Part shown: positions 46,100 to 55,527 of the stretch, piece by piece | Layout: every line of letters starts with the position of its first letter | Position numbering within the stretch: the first letter of the stretch is position 1 | Translations under genes and position numbers: made by a program | NCBI GenBank assembly: GCA_944323885.1 | Contig: CALUUD010000001.1 | Location: 186,001 to 250,000, forward strand | DNA: 64,000 bases | Source: an uncultured Helicobacteraceae bacterium | GTDB taxonomy: Bacteria > Campylobacterota > Campylobacteria > Campylobacterales > Helicobacteraceae | Direction of reading: 5' to 3' | The notes under the pieces: model-generated | Database searches by the model: none | Told to the model about the DNA's origin: nothing | Seen by the model: the letters and a program-made list of their open reading frames with translations, nothing else

Positions 46100-46503
46100 A
46101 TTTATACACAGCAATACTTATAGTCATTATATATGCAATGCTAGAAATATTTGAAATTATAAAAACTAGTAAAGGCGACAACTTGTATGAATACATCTTA
46201 AATAATATCAAAGTATATAGATTATCCTATTTAAAATTTTTATTTAATCATATAAGCTTTATTTATCTTTTATTTATTATCTTTATGTTTGAATTTTATC
46301 AAACTAGTATTATTTTGGCTGCAATTTGTAAATTTCTAGATATTGCAACAAAACTTTATTTTGTAAATAAAATAGATTATTTAGAACATATAAAACCATA
46401 TTTAAGAGAAATCAAACTTACGCTACTAATAAAATCTATAAATCCAATGATATATATCTTATTATTTAGTTTTGGAATATATTCCATAGCCAAATACTCA
46501 TAA
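46093..46503 (+). CDS. small integral membrane protein of unknown function
   Basis: A 136-residue protein with about four hydrophobic segments (roughly 4-20, 46-66, 70-92 and 114-132) separated by short Lys-rich loops. It overlaps the end of ybeY by 7 bp, so it is probably co-translated with it. No motif is recognised. It has no in-frame stop or other sign of decay. Confidence 0.65.
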   Translation: MLDLYTAILIVIIYAMLEIFEIIKTSKGDNLYEYILNNIKVYRLSYLKFLFNHISFIYLLFIIFMFEFYQTSIILAAICKFLDIATKLYFVNKIDYLEHIKPYLREIKLTLLIKSINPMIYILLFSFGIYSIAKYS

Positions 46504-46508
46504 TAGTG

Positions 46509-46514
46509 TATAAT
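46509..46514 (+). promoter_or_regulatory. -10 box of speA
   Basis: Consensus TATAAT, 35 bases before the speA ATG; AAGGA stands 5 bases ahead of the start. The upstream gene ends at 46503, so speA probably has its own promoter. Confidence 0.5.
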
Positions 46515-46549
46515 AAACACATTTAACTGCATACAAATTAAGGATAAAA

Positions 46550-48397
46550 ATGTTTGATTATGGTATAGATTTTTGGTCAAAAGGTGATTTTATAATCGAA
46601 GATGGCAAGGTAAAATTAGGAGCAAATCCAAAAATAGCAATAATTGATATTGTCAATAAAGCAAGAGAAAGTGGATACAAAGGTCCTTTGCTAATAAGAT
46701 TTCCTCACCTTATACAAAAACAAATTGATAAATTATTCAATTCATTTCACTCATCAATCAAGCAATATAAATACAAAGGCAAATTTAGAGCAGTATTTCC
46801 ACTAAAGGTTAATCAATTCCCAAATTTTATATTACCACTTGTTGAAGCATCTATGGATAAGGATTATGGATTAGAAGCAGGTAGTAAAGCAGAATTGATT
46901 ATTGCCATGGCTTACACAAATATAAAATCTCCAATAACAGTAAATGGTTTTAAAGATAAAGAAATGATTCAATTAGGGTTTATTGCATCAAATATGGGGC
47001 ACAATATAACATTAACAATTGAAGGATTAAATGAACTTGAAACAATAATAGAAGTAGCAAAAGATATGAATCCACCTTACCCAAATATTGGTCTTAGAAT
47101 AAGACTGCATTCTATGGGTAGTGGAATATGGGCCAAAAGTGGTGGTATTAATTCAAAATTTGGACTTACTTCAAATGAACTTTTAGAAGCTATAAATTTA
47201 TTAAAAGATTCAAATTTAATATCACAATTTACAATGATTCATTTTCATATAGGAAGTCAAATAAGTGATATATCTCCGCTAAAAAAAGCCCTTAGAGAAG
47301 CAGGAAACATATATGCAGAACTTAGAAAAATGGGATGCGAAAACCTGAGCATAGTAAATATTGGTGGTGGTCTTGCGGTAGAATACACACAACATGCTGG
47401 ACATAATAACAAAAACTATACATTGGCTGAATTTAGTGCTGATGTTGTATTTGGATTAAAAGAAATTGCAAAAAATAAAAAAGAGAAAGAACCTGATATC
47501 TTTATTGAAAGTGGAAGATTCATTGCCGCATCTCATGCAGTGCTTATTGCACCTGTTTTAGAATTATTTTCGCAAGAATACGATGAAGATAGCTTAAGAT
47601 TAAAAGAAAAAAATCCTATGCTAATAGAAGAACTTTTAGATTTATATAAAAATATAAATGAAAGATATGCTATAGAATATTTACATGATAGTTTAGATCA
47701 TATGGAATCTTTGCTAACTTTATTTGAACTTGGGTATATTGATTTACAAGATAGAAGCAATTCTGAGGTGCTAGTGCATTTAATAATAAAAAAAGTAATT
47801 GATACACTAAAGCATAAAAATCATAATGAAATATTAAGAATTCAAGAACAAATTCAAGAAAGATACTTACTAAATTGCAGTTTCTTTCAAAGCATGCCAG
47901 ACTATTGGGGATTGGGACAAAATTTTCCTGTAATGCCATTAAATAAATTAAATATAAGGCCAACAAGAAGTGCTAGTCTTTGGGATATAACCTGTGATAG
48001 TGATGGGGAAATAAGTTTTAATAAAAATATGCCACTCTTCTTACATGATGTGGATATAAAGCAAGAAGAATATTTTTTAGGGTTTTTTCTTGTTGGAGCA
48101 TATCAAGAAGTACTTGGTATGAAACATAATTTATTTACACACCCAACAGAATTTAGCGTAATATTTGATGATGAGGAAGATTGTGGATATATAATTGAAA
48201 ATCTACTTGAAGCACAAAATATATTAGATGTACTAGATGATTTAGACTATGATACAAAAGATATAGAAAGACGCTTAAAACAAAGAATAGATGAAGCACA
48301 AGATCTAAATGATGAAAGCAAAAAAGAAGTACTAGGACAACTTTATATAATGCTTAGTGAAAATGGATATTTAAGGACCATAAGGAAAAATCCTTAA
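46550..48397 (+). CDS. speA: biosynthetic arginine decarboxylase
   Basis: PLP-dependent fold-III decarboxylase converting arginine to agmatine for polyamine synthesis. The 615 residues carry the PLP-lysine motif FPLKVNQFPNF, SAGSKAEL-like EAGSKAELI, the glycine-rich IVNIGGGLAVEYTQ and IESGRFIAASHAVLI, and a C-terminal catalytic segment CDSDGEIS. Length and features match SpeA, not the shorter LysA or NspC enzymes. No agmatinase or agmatine deiminase gene is nearby. Confidence 0.95.
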   Translation: MFDYGIDFWSKGDFIIEDGKVKLGANPKIAIIDIVNKARESGYKGPLLIRFPHLIQKQIDKLFNSFHSSIKQYKYKGKFRAVFPLKVNQFPNFILPLVEASMDKDYGLEAGSKAELIIAMAYTNIKSPITVNGFKDKEMIQLGFIASNMGHNITLTIEGLNELETIIEVAKDMNPPYPNIGLRIRLHSMGSGIWAKSGGINSKFGLTSNELLEAINLLKDSNLISQFTMIHFHIGSQISDISPLKKALREAGNIYAELRKMGCENLSIVNIGGGLAVEYTQHAGHNNKNYTLAEFSADVVFGLKEIAKNKKEKEPDIFIESGRFIAASHAVLIAPVLELFSQEYDEDSLRLKEKNPMLIEELLDLYKNINERYAIEYLHDSLDHMESLLTLFELGYIDLQDRSNSEVLVHLIIKKVIDTLKHKNHNEILRIQEQIQERYLLNCSFFQSMPDYWGLGQNFPVMPLNKLNIRPTRSASLWDITCDSDGEISFNKNMPLFLHDVDIKQEEYFLGFFLVGAYQEVLGMKHNLFTHPTEFSVIFDDEEDCGYIIENLLEAQNILDVLDDLDYDTKDIERRLKQRIDEAQDLNDESKKEVLGQLYIMLSENGYLRTIRKNP

Positions 48398-48415
48398 TAT
48401 TGTAAAAGGCTTAAT

Positions 48416-49111
48416 ATGGGAATTATTAGCGATATAAAAGAAGACTTTTTAAGCATTAAAAAGAATGATCCAGCAATAAAATCAAATATAGAATTATTTT
48501 TCAATTATCCGGGATTAATTGCAATAGTTAATTACAGAATAGCAAACAAACTATATAAAAGAAATTTTAGAGTTCTAGCAAGAATTATCATGGGATTTAC
48601 TCAATTTATAACAAATATTGATATTCATCCAGCATGCAAAATTGGAAAGGGTATATTTATAGATCATGGGATTGGTGTTGTTATTGGAGAGACTGCGATA
48701 TTGCATGATAATATAACGATATATCAAGGTGTTACACTTGGTGGAGTCACACTAGAGAGCACAAAACGACATCCAACTATTAAAAGTGGTGTAACCATAG
48801 GTGCAGGTGCAAAGATTTTAGGCAACATTACCATAGGAGAAAATGTAAAAATAGGTGCAAATTCTGTAGTAATTAGAGATGTGCCAGATAATGCAACAGC
48901 AGTTGGAATTCCAGCAAGAGTAATAAAAAAAGGAAGAACAAAAGAATCTAATGCAATGAATAAGATTCCAGATATTGATAGGCAATTATTCAACTATATG
49001 TTAAAAAGAATGCAAATACTAGAATCTAAAATTATCTGCAATAAAAATAAAAAGGAATTAGAAGATCTAGATAAATTATATGATAGTTTCTTAAAGTCAA
49101 TAAAAGATTAA
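48416..49111 (+). CDS. cysE: serine O-acetyltransferase
   Basis: Acetylates serine with acetyl-CoA, first step of cysteine synthesis. The left-handed beta-helix is evident (IHPACKIGKGIFIDHGIGVV, IGETAILHDNITIYQGVTLG, GVTIGAGAKILGNITIGENV), with the catalytic His-Asp region DHG and the CoA-binding IGANSVVIRDVPDNATAVG. 231 residues with a helical C-terminal extension. It starts 18 bp after speA and overlaps the convergent glycosyltransferase gene by 4 bp. Confidence 0.93.
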   Translation: MGIISDIKEDFLSIKKNDPAIKSNIELFFNYPGLIAIVNYRIANKLYKRNFRVLARIIMGFTQFITNIDIHPACKIGKGIFIDHGIGVVIGETAILHDNITIYQGVTLGGVTLESTKRHPTIKSGVTIGAGAKILGNITIGENVKIGANSVVIRDVPDNATAVGIPARVIKKGRTKESNAMNKIPDIDRQLFNYMLKRMQILESKIICNKNKKELEDLDKLYDSFLKSIKD

Positions 49112-50076
49112 TCAATAATAGAATCTATAAAATATCTAGGGCGATTTTTTGTTTCTTTATAGATTTTGCCTATATACTCGCCAAGTATGCCAAGCCCAAG
49201 AATCTGCAATCCACCTAAAAAATACATTGGAACAACAACAGAAGTCCAACCACTAATTGTCTTGCCCATAAAATATGTAATCAAAGCCCAAATTCCAAAT
49301 ATCAAGCTAGCTAGACTAATTGTAGCACCTATTATACTAAGCATTCTAAGTGGCTGCACACTAAAACTAGTGATACCATCTAGTGCGAAACTAAGCATTT
49401 TAAAAAATGGATATTTACTCTCACCTGCAACCCTAATATTTCTTTTGTAATATAAATTACAAGACTTATACCCAAGTAATGGGACAATGCCTCGCAAAAA
49501 TAAATTAGCTTCCCTAAAAGATAAAAGTGACCTTAAAGCGCGATTACTAAGCGCTCTATAGTCAGCATGATTTCTAATAATATTAACACCTAAAATCTTC
49601 ATAATATCATAAAAACCCTCTGCACTAAAGCGTTTAAAAAAAGTATCACTACTTCTATCATCTCTAACACCATATATTACTTCATAACCATCTCTAAATC
49701 TAGAAATCATAGAATCTATTAAATTTACATCATCTTGTAAATCACAATCAAGACTAATCACACAATCACATTTATCCAAACTATATTCTAAACCTGCAAT
49801 AAGAGCATTTTGATGACCACAATTCGCACTCAAATTTATAATTACAATTTTTTCATTTTTTATTTTTTTTAAAATATCTAATGTTTTATCTGTTGAGCCA
49901 TCATTTACAAAAACAATTTTGCTTGCTGGATTGATAAGATTGCCATTGATTAATGATAACACCTTAGATTCTAAAACTTCCACACTTATTTGTATGATTT
50001 CTTCCTCATTATAACAAGGTAATACAAGGTAAATAATAGGGCTTAGATTCTCAATATTCTGCATTTTAATAACCAT
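49108..50076 (-). CDS. family 2 glycosyltransferase, GtrB/DPM1-like, membrane-anchored
   Basis: Probably transfers a sugar from a nucleotide sugar to a polyprenyl phosphate on the cytoplasmic face. The GT2 core shows YLVLPCYNEEE, KIVFVNDGSTDKTL, NCGHQNALIAGLEYS and the metal-binding ISLDCDLQDD, followed by NHADYRALSNRAL. Two membrane helices close to the C-terminus (LSIIGATISLASLIFGIWAL and YFLGGLQILGLGILGEYIG) are the hallmark of GtrB/ArnC/DPM1-type enzymes. Start uncertain: ATG 50076 or ATG 50064, neither with a clear ribosome binding site; the longer frame begins with TTG 50103. Confidence 0.87.
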   Translation of the reverse strand: MVIKMQNIENLSPIIYLVLPCYNEEEIIQISVEVLESKVLSLINGNLINPASKIVFVNDGSTDKTLDILKKIKNEKIVIINLSANCGHQNALIAGLEYSLDKCDCVISLDCDLQDDVNLIDSMISRFRDGYEVIYGVRDDRSSDTFFKRFSAEGFYDIMKILGVNIIRNHADYRALSNRALRSLLSFREANLFLRGIVPLLGYKSCNLYYKRNIRVAGESKYPFFKMLSFALDGITSFSVQPLRMLSIIGATISLASLIFGIWALITYFMGKTISGWTSVVVPMYFLGGLQILGLGILGEYIGKIYKETKNRPRYFIDSIID

Positions 50077-50154
50077 AGATAAAATTTCAATAGATTGTAA
50101 CAAAAAAATTCACAAAAATTTCACATCATTTATACTAAAATCATAATACAAAAC

Positions 50155-50160
50155 TATAAT
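50155..50160 (+). promoter_or_regulatory. -10 box of the efflux operon
   Basis: TATAAT 33 bases upstream of the ATG at 50193, followed by TTGAGGA as ribosome binding site. It is in the 116-bp gap to the divergent glycosyltransferase gene. Confidence 0.45.
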
Positions 50161-50192
50161 AATCATTCTTAATTTGAGGATAAAATTATAAA

Positions 50193-51542
50193 ATGAATTT
50201 CTTATACCTTATCTCAATTGCATTAATTCTTGCATCTTGTGCATCACCATACACGCAACAACAAATAAATAGTGAATTCAAACTTGATAATTTTAAAAAT
50301 AACTACGACTTATTAAGTCAAAAAACAGATTCATTATTTGAAATTTTTAATGATAATGAATTAAAAAAACTAATTAAAACAGCTTTAGAAAAAAATAGTG
50401 ATATCTTTATATATGATAGTAGATTGAAAGTTGCAGAATCACAAGTAAAAATAGCCACATCTAAACTACTACCAAATATTAATGCTGATATAGGATATAG
50501 ATTTAATGGAAACTCATCTATAGATACCAACCTAATGGCTTCCTGGGAGTTAGATTTATTTGGCAAATACTCACAATCAAAAAATGCATATGAAGAGCAA
50601 CTAAATATTGCAAGTCAGAATCTTGATTTTTTTAAAATATCTCTAATTAGCGATATAACGCTTGCATATTTTAATCTAAAATACTTACAAACAGATATTT
50701 CGCTCACAAAAGAAAGAATTAAAAATTATACAGAGCTAGTTGAAACGATGCAAAATATGTATGAAAGTGGATTTATAAATTTTAGTGACTTTATGGAAAA
50801 TAAAGCACTTTTGCAAAGTGAGGAACAAAGCTTAAATACACTTTTAAATAATTATGAAAATAAAAAAAATGAAATTAGAGTGTTGATTAATAACAAAGAT
50901 TATGAATTTGAAAATTCAAATTATGAATTTAATATCCCAAAATTTAATGTAAATTTAGAAAATAGTGCAGATATTATATTAAATAGACCAGATATAAAAT
51001 CACAAATCTCTAATTTAAATGCTGCTATATATAACTTAAATTCTGCAAAAGCAAGCGCATATCCTAGTATATCTATAAGTGGTTCAATTGGAAAGACCTT
51101 GTTGTCACCCAATGGAATAACAGATTTAGCATATCAAATATTAAGTTCCCTTACTTTACCGCTTTTCTCAAGAATAGAAATATATGAAAATATTAAGATT
51201 AGCGATTATATGCGACTTGAGGCATTCTATACATTAGAAAAATCTATAAATACAGCATTAAGTGAAATAGAAAATGCTATATACGCAGTAAAAACAAATA
51301 AAAATACGCTGCATACAAGTTTGCAAATGCTAGAAGATAATAAAGAGATATTAGAAACACTAAAACAAAGTTATGAAATTGGATTAATAGATTTTACTGA
51401 ATACATAAAAGCAATAAATAGCAATCTATTGATGATCAAAAATAATAATGAATCATATTTCAATACTATCAGCGCAACAATATACTTATATCGCTCTATT
51501 GGTGGAAATATAAATGACATTACTACAAAGGAAATTAAATGA
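50193..51542 (+). CDS. TolC/NodT-family outer-membrane efflux lipoprotein
   Basis: A 449-residue outer-membrane channel subunit with lipoprotein signal (LILAS-Cys16) and the two-fold OEP repeat: MASWELDLFGKYSQSKNAYE followed by helical segments, and SASYPSISISGSIG-type strand (AYPSISISGSIGKT) in the second half, with long coiled helices (ENAIYAVKTNKNTLHTSLQM). It forms the exit duct for the pump encoded by the next three genes; its stop overlaps the adaptor ATG (ATGA). Confidence 0.9.
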   Translation: MNFLYLISIALILASCASPYTQQQINSEFKLDNFKNNYDLLSQKTDSLFEIFNDNELKKLIKTALEKNSDIFIYDSRLKVAESQVKIATSKLLPNINADIGYRFNGNSSIDTNLMASWELDLFGKYSQSKNAYEEQLNIASQNLDFFKISLISDITLAYFNLKYLQTDISLTKERIKNYTELVETMQNMYESGFINFSDFMENKALLQSEEQSLNTLLNNYENKKNEIRVLINNKDYEFENSNYEFNIPKFNVNLENSADIILNRPDIKSQISNLNAAIYNLNSAKASAYPSISISGSIGKTLLSPNGITDLAYQILSSLTLPLFSRIEIYENIKISDYMRLEAFYTLEKSINTALSEIENAIYAVKTNKNTLHTSLQMLEDNKEILETLKQSYEIGLIDFTEYIKAINSNLLMIKNNNESYFNTISATIYLYRSIGGNINDITTKEIK

Positions 51543-52822
51543 ATGAAGTCTACAATAACATAAAACAGCAAAAAAGAAACAAATTAAAATTAATCATTAC
51601 AATAATCATAGCAATAATCATAGCTTTGGCTGGAATATTGGCATGGTTTATGCTAAATAGAAAAGAAGATATATATATCACACAGAATCCTATTATACAG
51701 GATATTTCACAAGATGTTAGCGCCACAGGTACATTATCGCCAACAGACACAGTTGAAGTAGGAAGTCAAATCTCAGGAACTTTGCTAGAAGTGCTAGTAG
51801 ATGTAAATGATGAAGTAAAAAAGGGGCAAACAATAGCAATAATAGATCCAGAAAAGCTAAATCAATCAGTGGATAATTTTATAGCACAATTACAATCTGC
51901 AAAAGCTGAATTATATAGTGCTGAGGTGCAATTAGAAAACAAACAATGGAATTATGAAAACTACCTTGAATTATATAACAAAACAAATGGAAAATCACCA
52001 TCTAAAATGCAGTTAAAAACATCGGAATTAGAATATAAAAGTGCAAAAGCAGATATAGAAATAAAAAAAGCCGCAATTAAGCAACTTGAAACATCTCTAA
52101 ATTCTGCAAAAATTGATGTTAAAAATTCAATAATTACAAGTCCTACAAATGGAATTATATTATCAAGAAATATTGAGCCAGGACAAACTGTAGCTGCAAG
52201 TTTTTCTACACCAACACTATTTACTATAGCAAAAGATTTATCAAAAATGAAATTAATATCAAATGTTTTAGAAGCAGATATTGGGAAAGTAAAAGTTGGC
52301 CAAGATGTAATATTTAGTGTAGATTCATATCCAAATGAAGAATTTAATGCAAAGGTGGCAAAGGTAAATTATGCAGACTCATCATCTACATCATCTAGTA
52401 GTTCATCATCTAGTTCTAGCGGTTCATCATCTAACTCCAACTCAACAAACATAGTAAGCTATGAAGTAACAACATATATTAATAATGATAAATTGCTGCT
52501 ACGACCTGGAATGAGTGCCACTGCAACAATAAAAACAGAAGTCCAAAAAAACGCATTGACTATACCATATCAGGCATTACTATTTAAACCAATAAAGGAT
52601 ACAAAAAAGGAAAGCAGTGGCTTTATAATGGGTGGGCCTCCTAAAAGAGAAAAAAAATCATATTCAGAAATTGGTTCAACGGGGAAAATATGGATTTTGC
52701 AAGATGGTATCCCAAAAGAAATAGAAGTAGAAATTGGAATTTCAAATGGTAGAAATGTCCAAATATTATCAAACAATATAAATACAAATACACAAGTTAT
52801 ATTGCAAACTCAGACAAAATAG
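51539..52822 (+). CDS. macA: MacA-like periplasmic adaptor with a polyserine insert
   Basis: Membrane-fusion protein linking the ABC transporter to the outer-membrane channel. One N-terminal helix (about 15-38), then the lipoyl/barrel-sandwich half (VEVGSQISGTLLEVLVDVND and SIITSPTNGIILSRNIEPGQ), a coiled-coil hairpin (LQSAKAELYSAEVQLENKQW), and a beta-barrel domain. Between FNAKVAKVNYAD and VSYEVTTYINN there is a stretch of about 24 residues made almost only of Ser with Asn/Gly/Thr (52379-52449), absent from ordinary MacA proteins. The rest is normal length, 427 residues. Confidence 0.9.
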   Translation: MNEVYNNIKQQKRNKLKLIITIIIAIIIALAGILAWFMLNRKEDIYITQNPIIQDISQDVSATGTLSPTDTVEVGSQISGTLLEVLVDVNDEVKKGQTIAIIDPEKLNQSVDNFIAQLQSAKAELYSAEVQLENKQWNYENYLELYNKTNGKSPSKMQLKTSELEYKSAKADIEIKKAAIKQLETSLNSAKIDVKNSIITSPTNGIILSRNIEPGQTVAASFSTPTLFTIAKDLSKMKLISNVLEADIGKVKVGQDVIFSVDSYPNEEFNAKVAKVNYADSSSTSSSSSSSSSSGSSSNSNSTNIVSYEVTTYINNDKLLLRPGMSATATIKTEVQKNALTIPYQALLFKPIKDTKKESSGFIMGGPPKREKKSYSEIGSTGKIWILQDGIPKEIEVEIGISNGRNVQILSNNINTNTQVILQTQTK

Positions 52823-52832
52823 AGATCTAATA

Positions 52833-53516
52833 ATGTTTATAGAGTTATCAAATATTACAAAATATTATGGTGAAGGAAGTAGTATATTTCAAGCACTTAA
52901 GGGTGTAAATTTAACAATAGAAAAAGGTGATTTTATTGCATTAATGGGACCTAGTGGTTCTGGAAAAAGTACTATGTCAAATATACTTGGCTGTCTTGAT
53001 GTTGCCACAAGTGGAAAATATATATTTGATGGCGTAGATGTATTTAGTCTCAATAGAAATGAAAGAGCTATGCTAAGAAGATTCTATATAGGTTTTATAT
53101 TTCAAGGATTTAACTTACTTCCTAGAACTACTGCATTAGAGAATGTAGAGTTACCACTTTTGTATCGTGGCATACAAAAAACAAAAAGGAGAAAACTAGC
53201 AATTGAAGCACTAGAAATGGTTGGGCTTAAAGGATGGGAAAATAATACATCAAATAAATTAAGCGGAGGACAGCAACAAAGAGTAGCTATTGCTAGAGCT
53301 ATTGCAAGCAAACCATTATTTCTACTTGCTGATGAACCAACAGGAAATCTTGACACAAAAAGAAGTATAGAGATTATGAATATTTTAAAATGGTTAAATA
53401 CAGATCTGAAGATCACTATATTAATGGTTACACATGAAAGTGAAATGGCAAGTTTTGCAAAAAAAGAAATACATTTTTTAGATGGTAATATTGACTACAC
53501 AAAAGGAAGACACTAA
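52833..53516 (+). CDS. MacB-type ABC transporter ATP-binding protein
   Basis: A 227-residue LolD/MacB-class ATPase with Walker A MGPSGSGKST, Q-loop IGFIFQGFNLLPRTTALENV, signature NKLSGGQQQRVAIARAI, Walker [12 protein letters not shown] and switch His MVTHES. In E. coli MacB this domain is fused to the permease; here it is a separate gene overlapping the permease start by 1 bp (TAATG), an arrangement common in epsilonproteobacteria. Confidence 0.93.
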   Translation: MFIELSNITKYYGEGSSIFQALKGVNLTIEKGDFIALMGPSGSGKSTMSNILGCLDVATSGKYIFDGVDVFSLNRNERAMLRRFYIGFIFQGFNLLPRTTALENVELPLLYRGIQKTKRRKLAIEALEMVGLKGWENNTSNKLSGGQQQRVAIARAIASKPLFLLADEPTGNLDTKRSIEIMNILKWLNTDLKITILMVTHESEMASFAKKEIHFLDGNIDYTKGRH

Positions 53517-54745
53517 TGATATTTAATGCTTTCTTACTTGCATTTAGACAAATTAGAAGAAATCTACTAAGAGCATTCCTCACTATGCTTGGTATTATTA
53601 TTGGTACAGGAAGTGTTATAGTGATGATTAGTTTAGGTAATGGAACAACACAACAAATAAGAGATGATATATCAAGTCTTGGGAGCAATATATTGATGCT
53701 AATGCCTTCAAGAGGTCTTGATACATCAGGACAAAGCCTAAGAAGATATTTTAATCAGCAAGAAGTAGATTTAATAAGAGATAGAATCTATGGGATAAGA
53801 GCATTATCACCAATGGGTGATGGCAGTGCGCTAATACAATATAAACAAAACTCTAAAGAGACAGAAACTTATGGCGTTACTAGTGATTATTTTATTGCTG
53901 GAAATTGGAGTATGGCTCAAGGAAGAGAATTTAGGGATGATGAATATAAAAGTGGTGCAAATGTATGCATAATAGGAGATAGTGTAAGAAAATCATTATT
54001 TAATAATAATGAACCCCTTGGTGCAAAAATAAAAGTAGGAAACAAAGAAGGAAGTATTATTTGTGAATGTGTTGGGGTATTAGATGCAAAGGGTCAAGGT
54101 GCAATGGGAAATGATCAAGATGATATAATTATTTTTCCACTTAAATCATATCTTAGAACATTAGGAAGAGAAAAAACATCAATCAATAATATTACAAGAA
54201 TTATAATCTCTCTTGAAGATGGAGTAGATTCAAAACAAAAAACACAAGAAATCAAGCAAGTATTAAACGAGATAAGAAATATTAAAGATTCCAAAAATAG
54301 TAATTTTGAAATAAAAGATACAAAGCAAATAGAAGAAACATTGTCAAATACAACAAGAATGTTAACATTATTTCTTGGTTCTATAGCTGGTGTGAGCTTG
54401 ATAGTTGGAGGAATTGGTATTATGAATATCATGCTTGTATCAGTTACTGAACGAACAAAAGAAATAGGAACAAGGCTTGCTATTGGCGCATTGGAAAGTG
54501 AGGTGTTGTTGCAATTTTTAATAGAAGCTATAGTTATTAGTTCAATTGGTGGATTGATTGGTATAGTATTATCATTTTTTGTTTCTTTTGGACTTGCTAA
54601 TGCATTTGGATTACCATTTGTTTACAATATGTATGTTGCAATAACTGCATTTTTATTTTCTGCTTTTATTGGAGTATTATTTGGTTATCTACCTGCAAGA
54701 AGAGCATCTAAACTAAATCCTATAGATGCACTAAGACATGAATAA
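53516..54745 (+). CDS. MacB-type ABC transporter permease
   Basis: A 409-residue four-helix permease of the mechanotransducing MacB/LolCE/FtsX superfamily: first membrane segment about 20-42, a large periplasmic domain (about 45-275), then three segments (about 283-308, 330-360 and 370-395). The conserved MacB signatures MLGIIIGTGSVIVMISLGNG and LVSVTERTKEIGTRLAIGA are present. With the ATPase, adaptor and TolC-like protein it forms a tripartite pump, likely for macrolides, peptides or a siderophore-like product; the substrate is not predictable. Confidence 0.93.
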   Translation: MIFNAFLLAFRQIRRNLLRAFLTMLGIIIGTGSVIVMISLGNGTTQQIRDDISSLGSNILMLMPSRGLDTSGQSLRRYFNQQEVDLIRDRIYGIRALSPMGDGSALIQYKQNSKETETYGVTSDYFIAGNWSMAQGREFRDDEYKSGANVCIIGDSVRKSLFNNNEPLGAKIKVGNKEGSIICECVGVLDAKGQGAMGNDQDDIIIFPLKSYLRTLGREKTSINNITRIIISLEDGVDSKQKTQEIKQVLNEIRNIKDSKNSNFEIKDTKQIEETLSNTTRMLTLFLGSIAGVSLIVGGIGIMNIMLVSVTERTKEIGTRLAIGALESEVLLQFLIEAIVISSIGGLIGIVLSFFVSFGLANAFGLPFVYNMYVAITAFLFSAFIGVLFGYLPARRASKLNPIDALRHE

Positions 54746-54748
54746 CTT

Positions 54749-55114
54749 CTATTTACATCTATAGACTAGACCAACAATACTAGTCTCATTTGTTGCTACA
54801 CTAGATGAATCTAGCACCACAACGCCTCTGTCATTAGAAATATATGATGTTTTTTGAATATTTGACAAAAAATATAATGTATCTCCACCTATTTTATAAG
54901 CTTCATTCTTTGCATTGTTTATTGCACCTTGCATACGCTTGGAATCATTCAATGAAGAACCTGATTGATAACCATAAACCTCTCCTAGATATTCACAATT
55001 ATCTGGCTCATTAGTTACAATTCTTACATATCTAGCTTCACTATCAAGCAAAATAATACCTTGCATGCAGCCTGTAAACAAGATAGAAACAAAAAACAAA
55101 GATATATATTGCAT
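54749..55114 (-). CDS. DUF4156-type lipoprotein
   Basis: A 121-residue lipoprotein: signal with lipobox LFTGC, then VRIVTNEPDNCEYLGEVYG, a helix MQGAINNAKNEAYKIGGDTL and a final beta part, the pattern of DUF4156 proteins related to YfjS/RcsF-like folds. Two cysteines (in DNCEYL and the C-terminal YRCK) could form a disulfide. Unknown function. It is convergent with the efflux operon (3-bp gap) and follows the ferredoxin gene by 1 bp. Confidence 0.8.
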   Translation of the reverse strand: MQYISLFFVSILFTGCMQGIILLDSEARYVRIVTNEPDNCEYLGEVYGYQSGSSLNDSKRMQGAINNAKNEAYKIGGDTLYFLSNIQKTSYISNDRGVVVLDSSSVATNETSIVGLVYRCK

Positions 55115-55115
55115 A

Positions 55116-55367
55116 TTAATCTTTTTGTGATAACTTTTGAAACTTATATTTTAACTCATCAATACTTTCCATATTATCTGGATCTGAAACTATTGCATCT
55201 ACCGGACACACACTTATGCAAGCTGGCTCATCGTAATAACCAACACATTCAGTACATTTATCTGGATCTATTATATATATTGGATCCCCTTCATCAATGG
55301 CCTCATTTGGACATTCTTCCCTGCAAGCATCACAAGCTATACATTCATCATTTATCATTAAAGACAT
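55116..55367 (-). CDS. fdx: 2[4Fe-4S] ferredoxin, YfhL/Alvin type
   Basis: An 83-residue ferredoxin with two clusters: Cys9, 12, 15 and 19 in CIACDACREECP, and Cys38, 41, 50 and 54 in CTECVGYYDEPACISVCP, where the eight-residue loop between the second and third Cys is the mark of Allochromatium-type ferredoxins. Helicobacter uses a related low-potential ferredoxin (HP0277) as electron carrier, for example for pyruvate oxidoreductase. The ATG 55367 has AAAGGAG 11 bases upstream. Confidence 0.9.
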   Translation of the reverse strand: MSLMINDECIACDACREECPNEAIDEGDPIYIIDPDKCTECVGYYDEPACISVCPVDAIVSDPDNMESIDELKYKFQKLSQKD

Positions 55368-55527
55368 AATCTACACATCTCCTTTCAAATTTTGTGTTTG
55401 GATTTTTAGCATAAAAAATAGAAAAATCTCTAAAGCAATGCATAAATTTTTAAAATAAAGAGATAAAATGATACTAACTTACAATATAATAATACAATCT
55501 AAAGTATTGCAATAGATGAAGAATAAG

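Noticed and set aside
52379-52449. Serine-codon repeat tract as a phase-variation switch
   Set aside because: The units are imperfect and multiples of three; length changes would alter a loop but not the reading frame.
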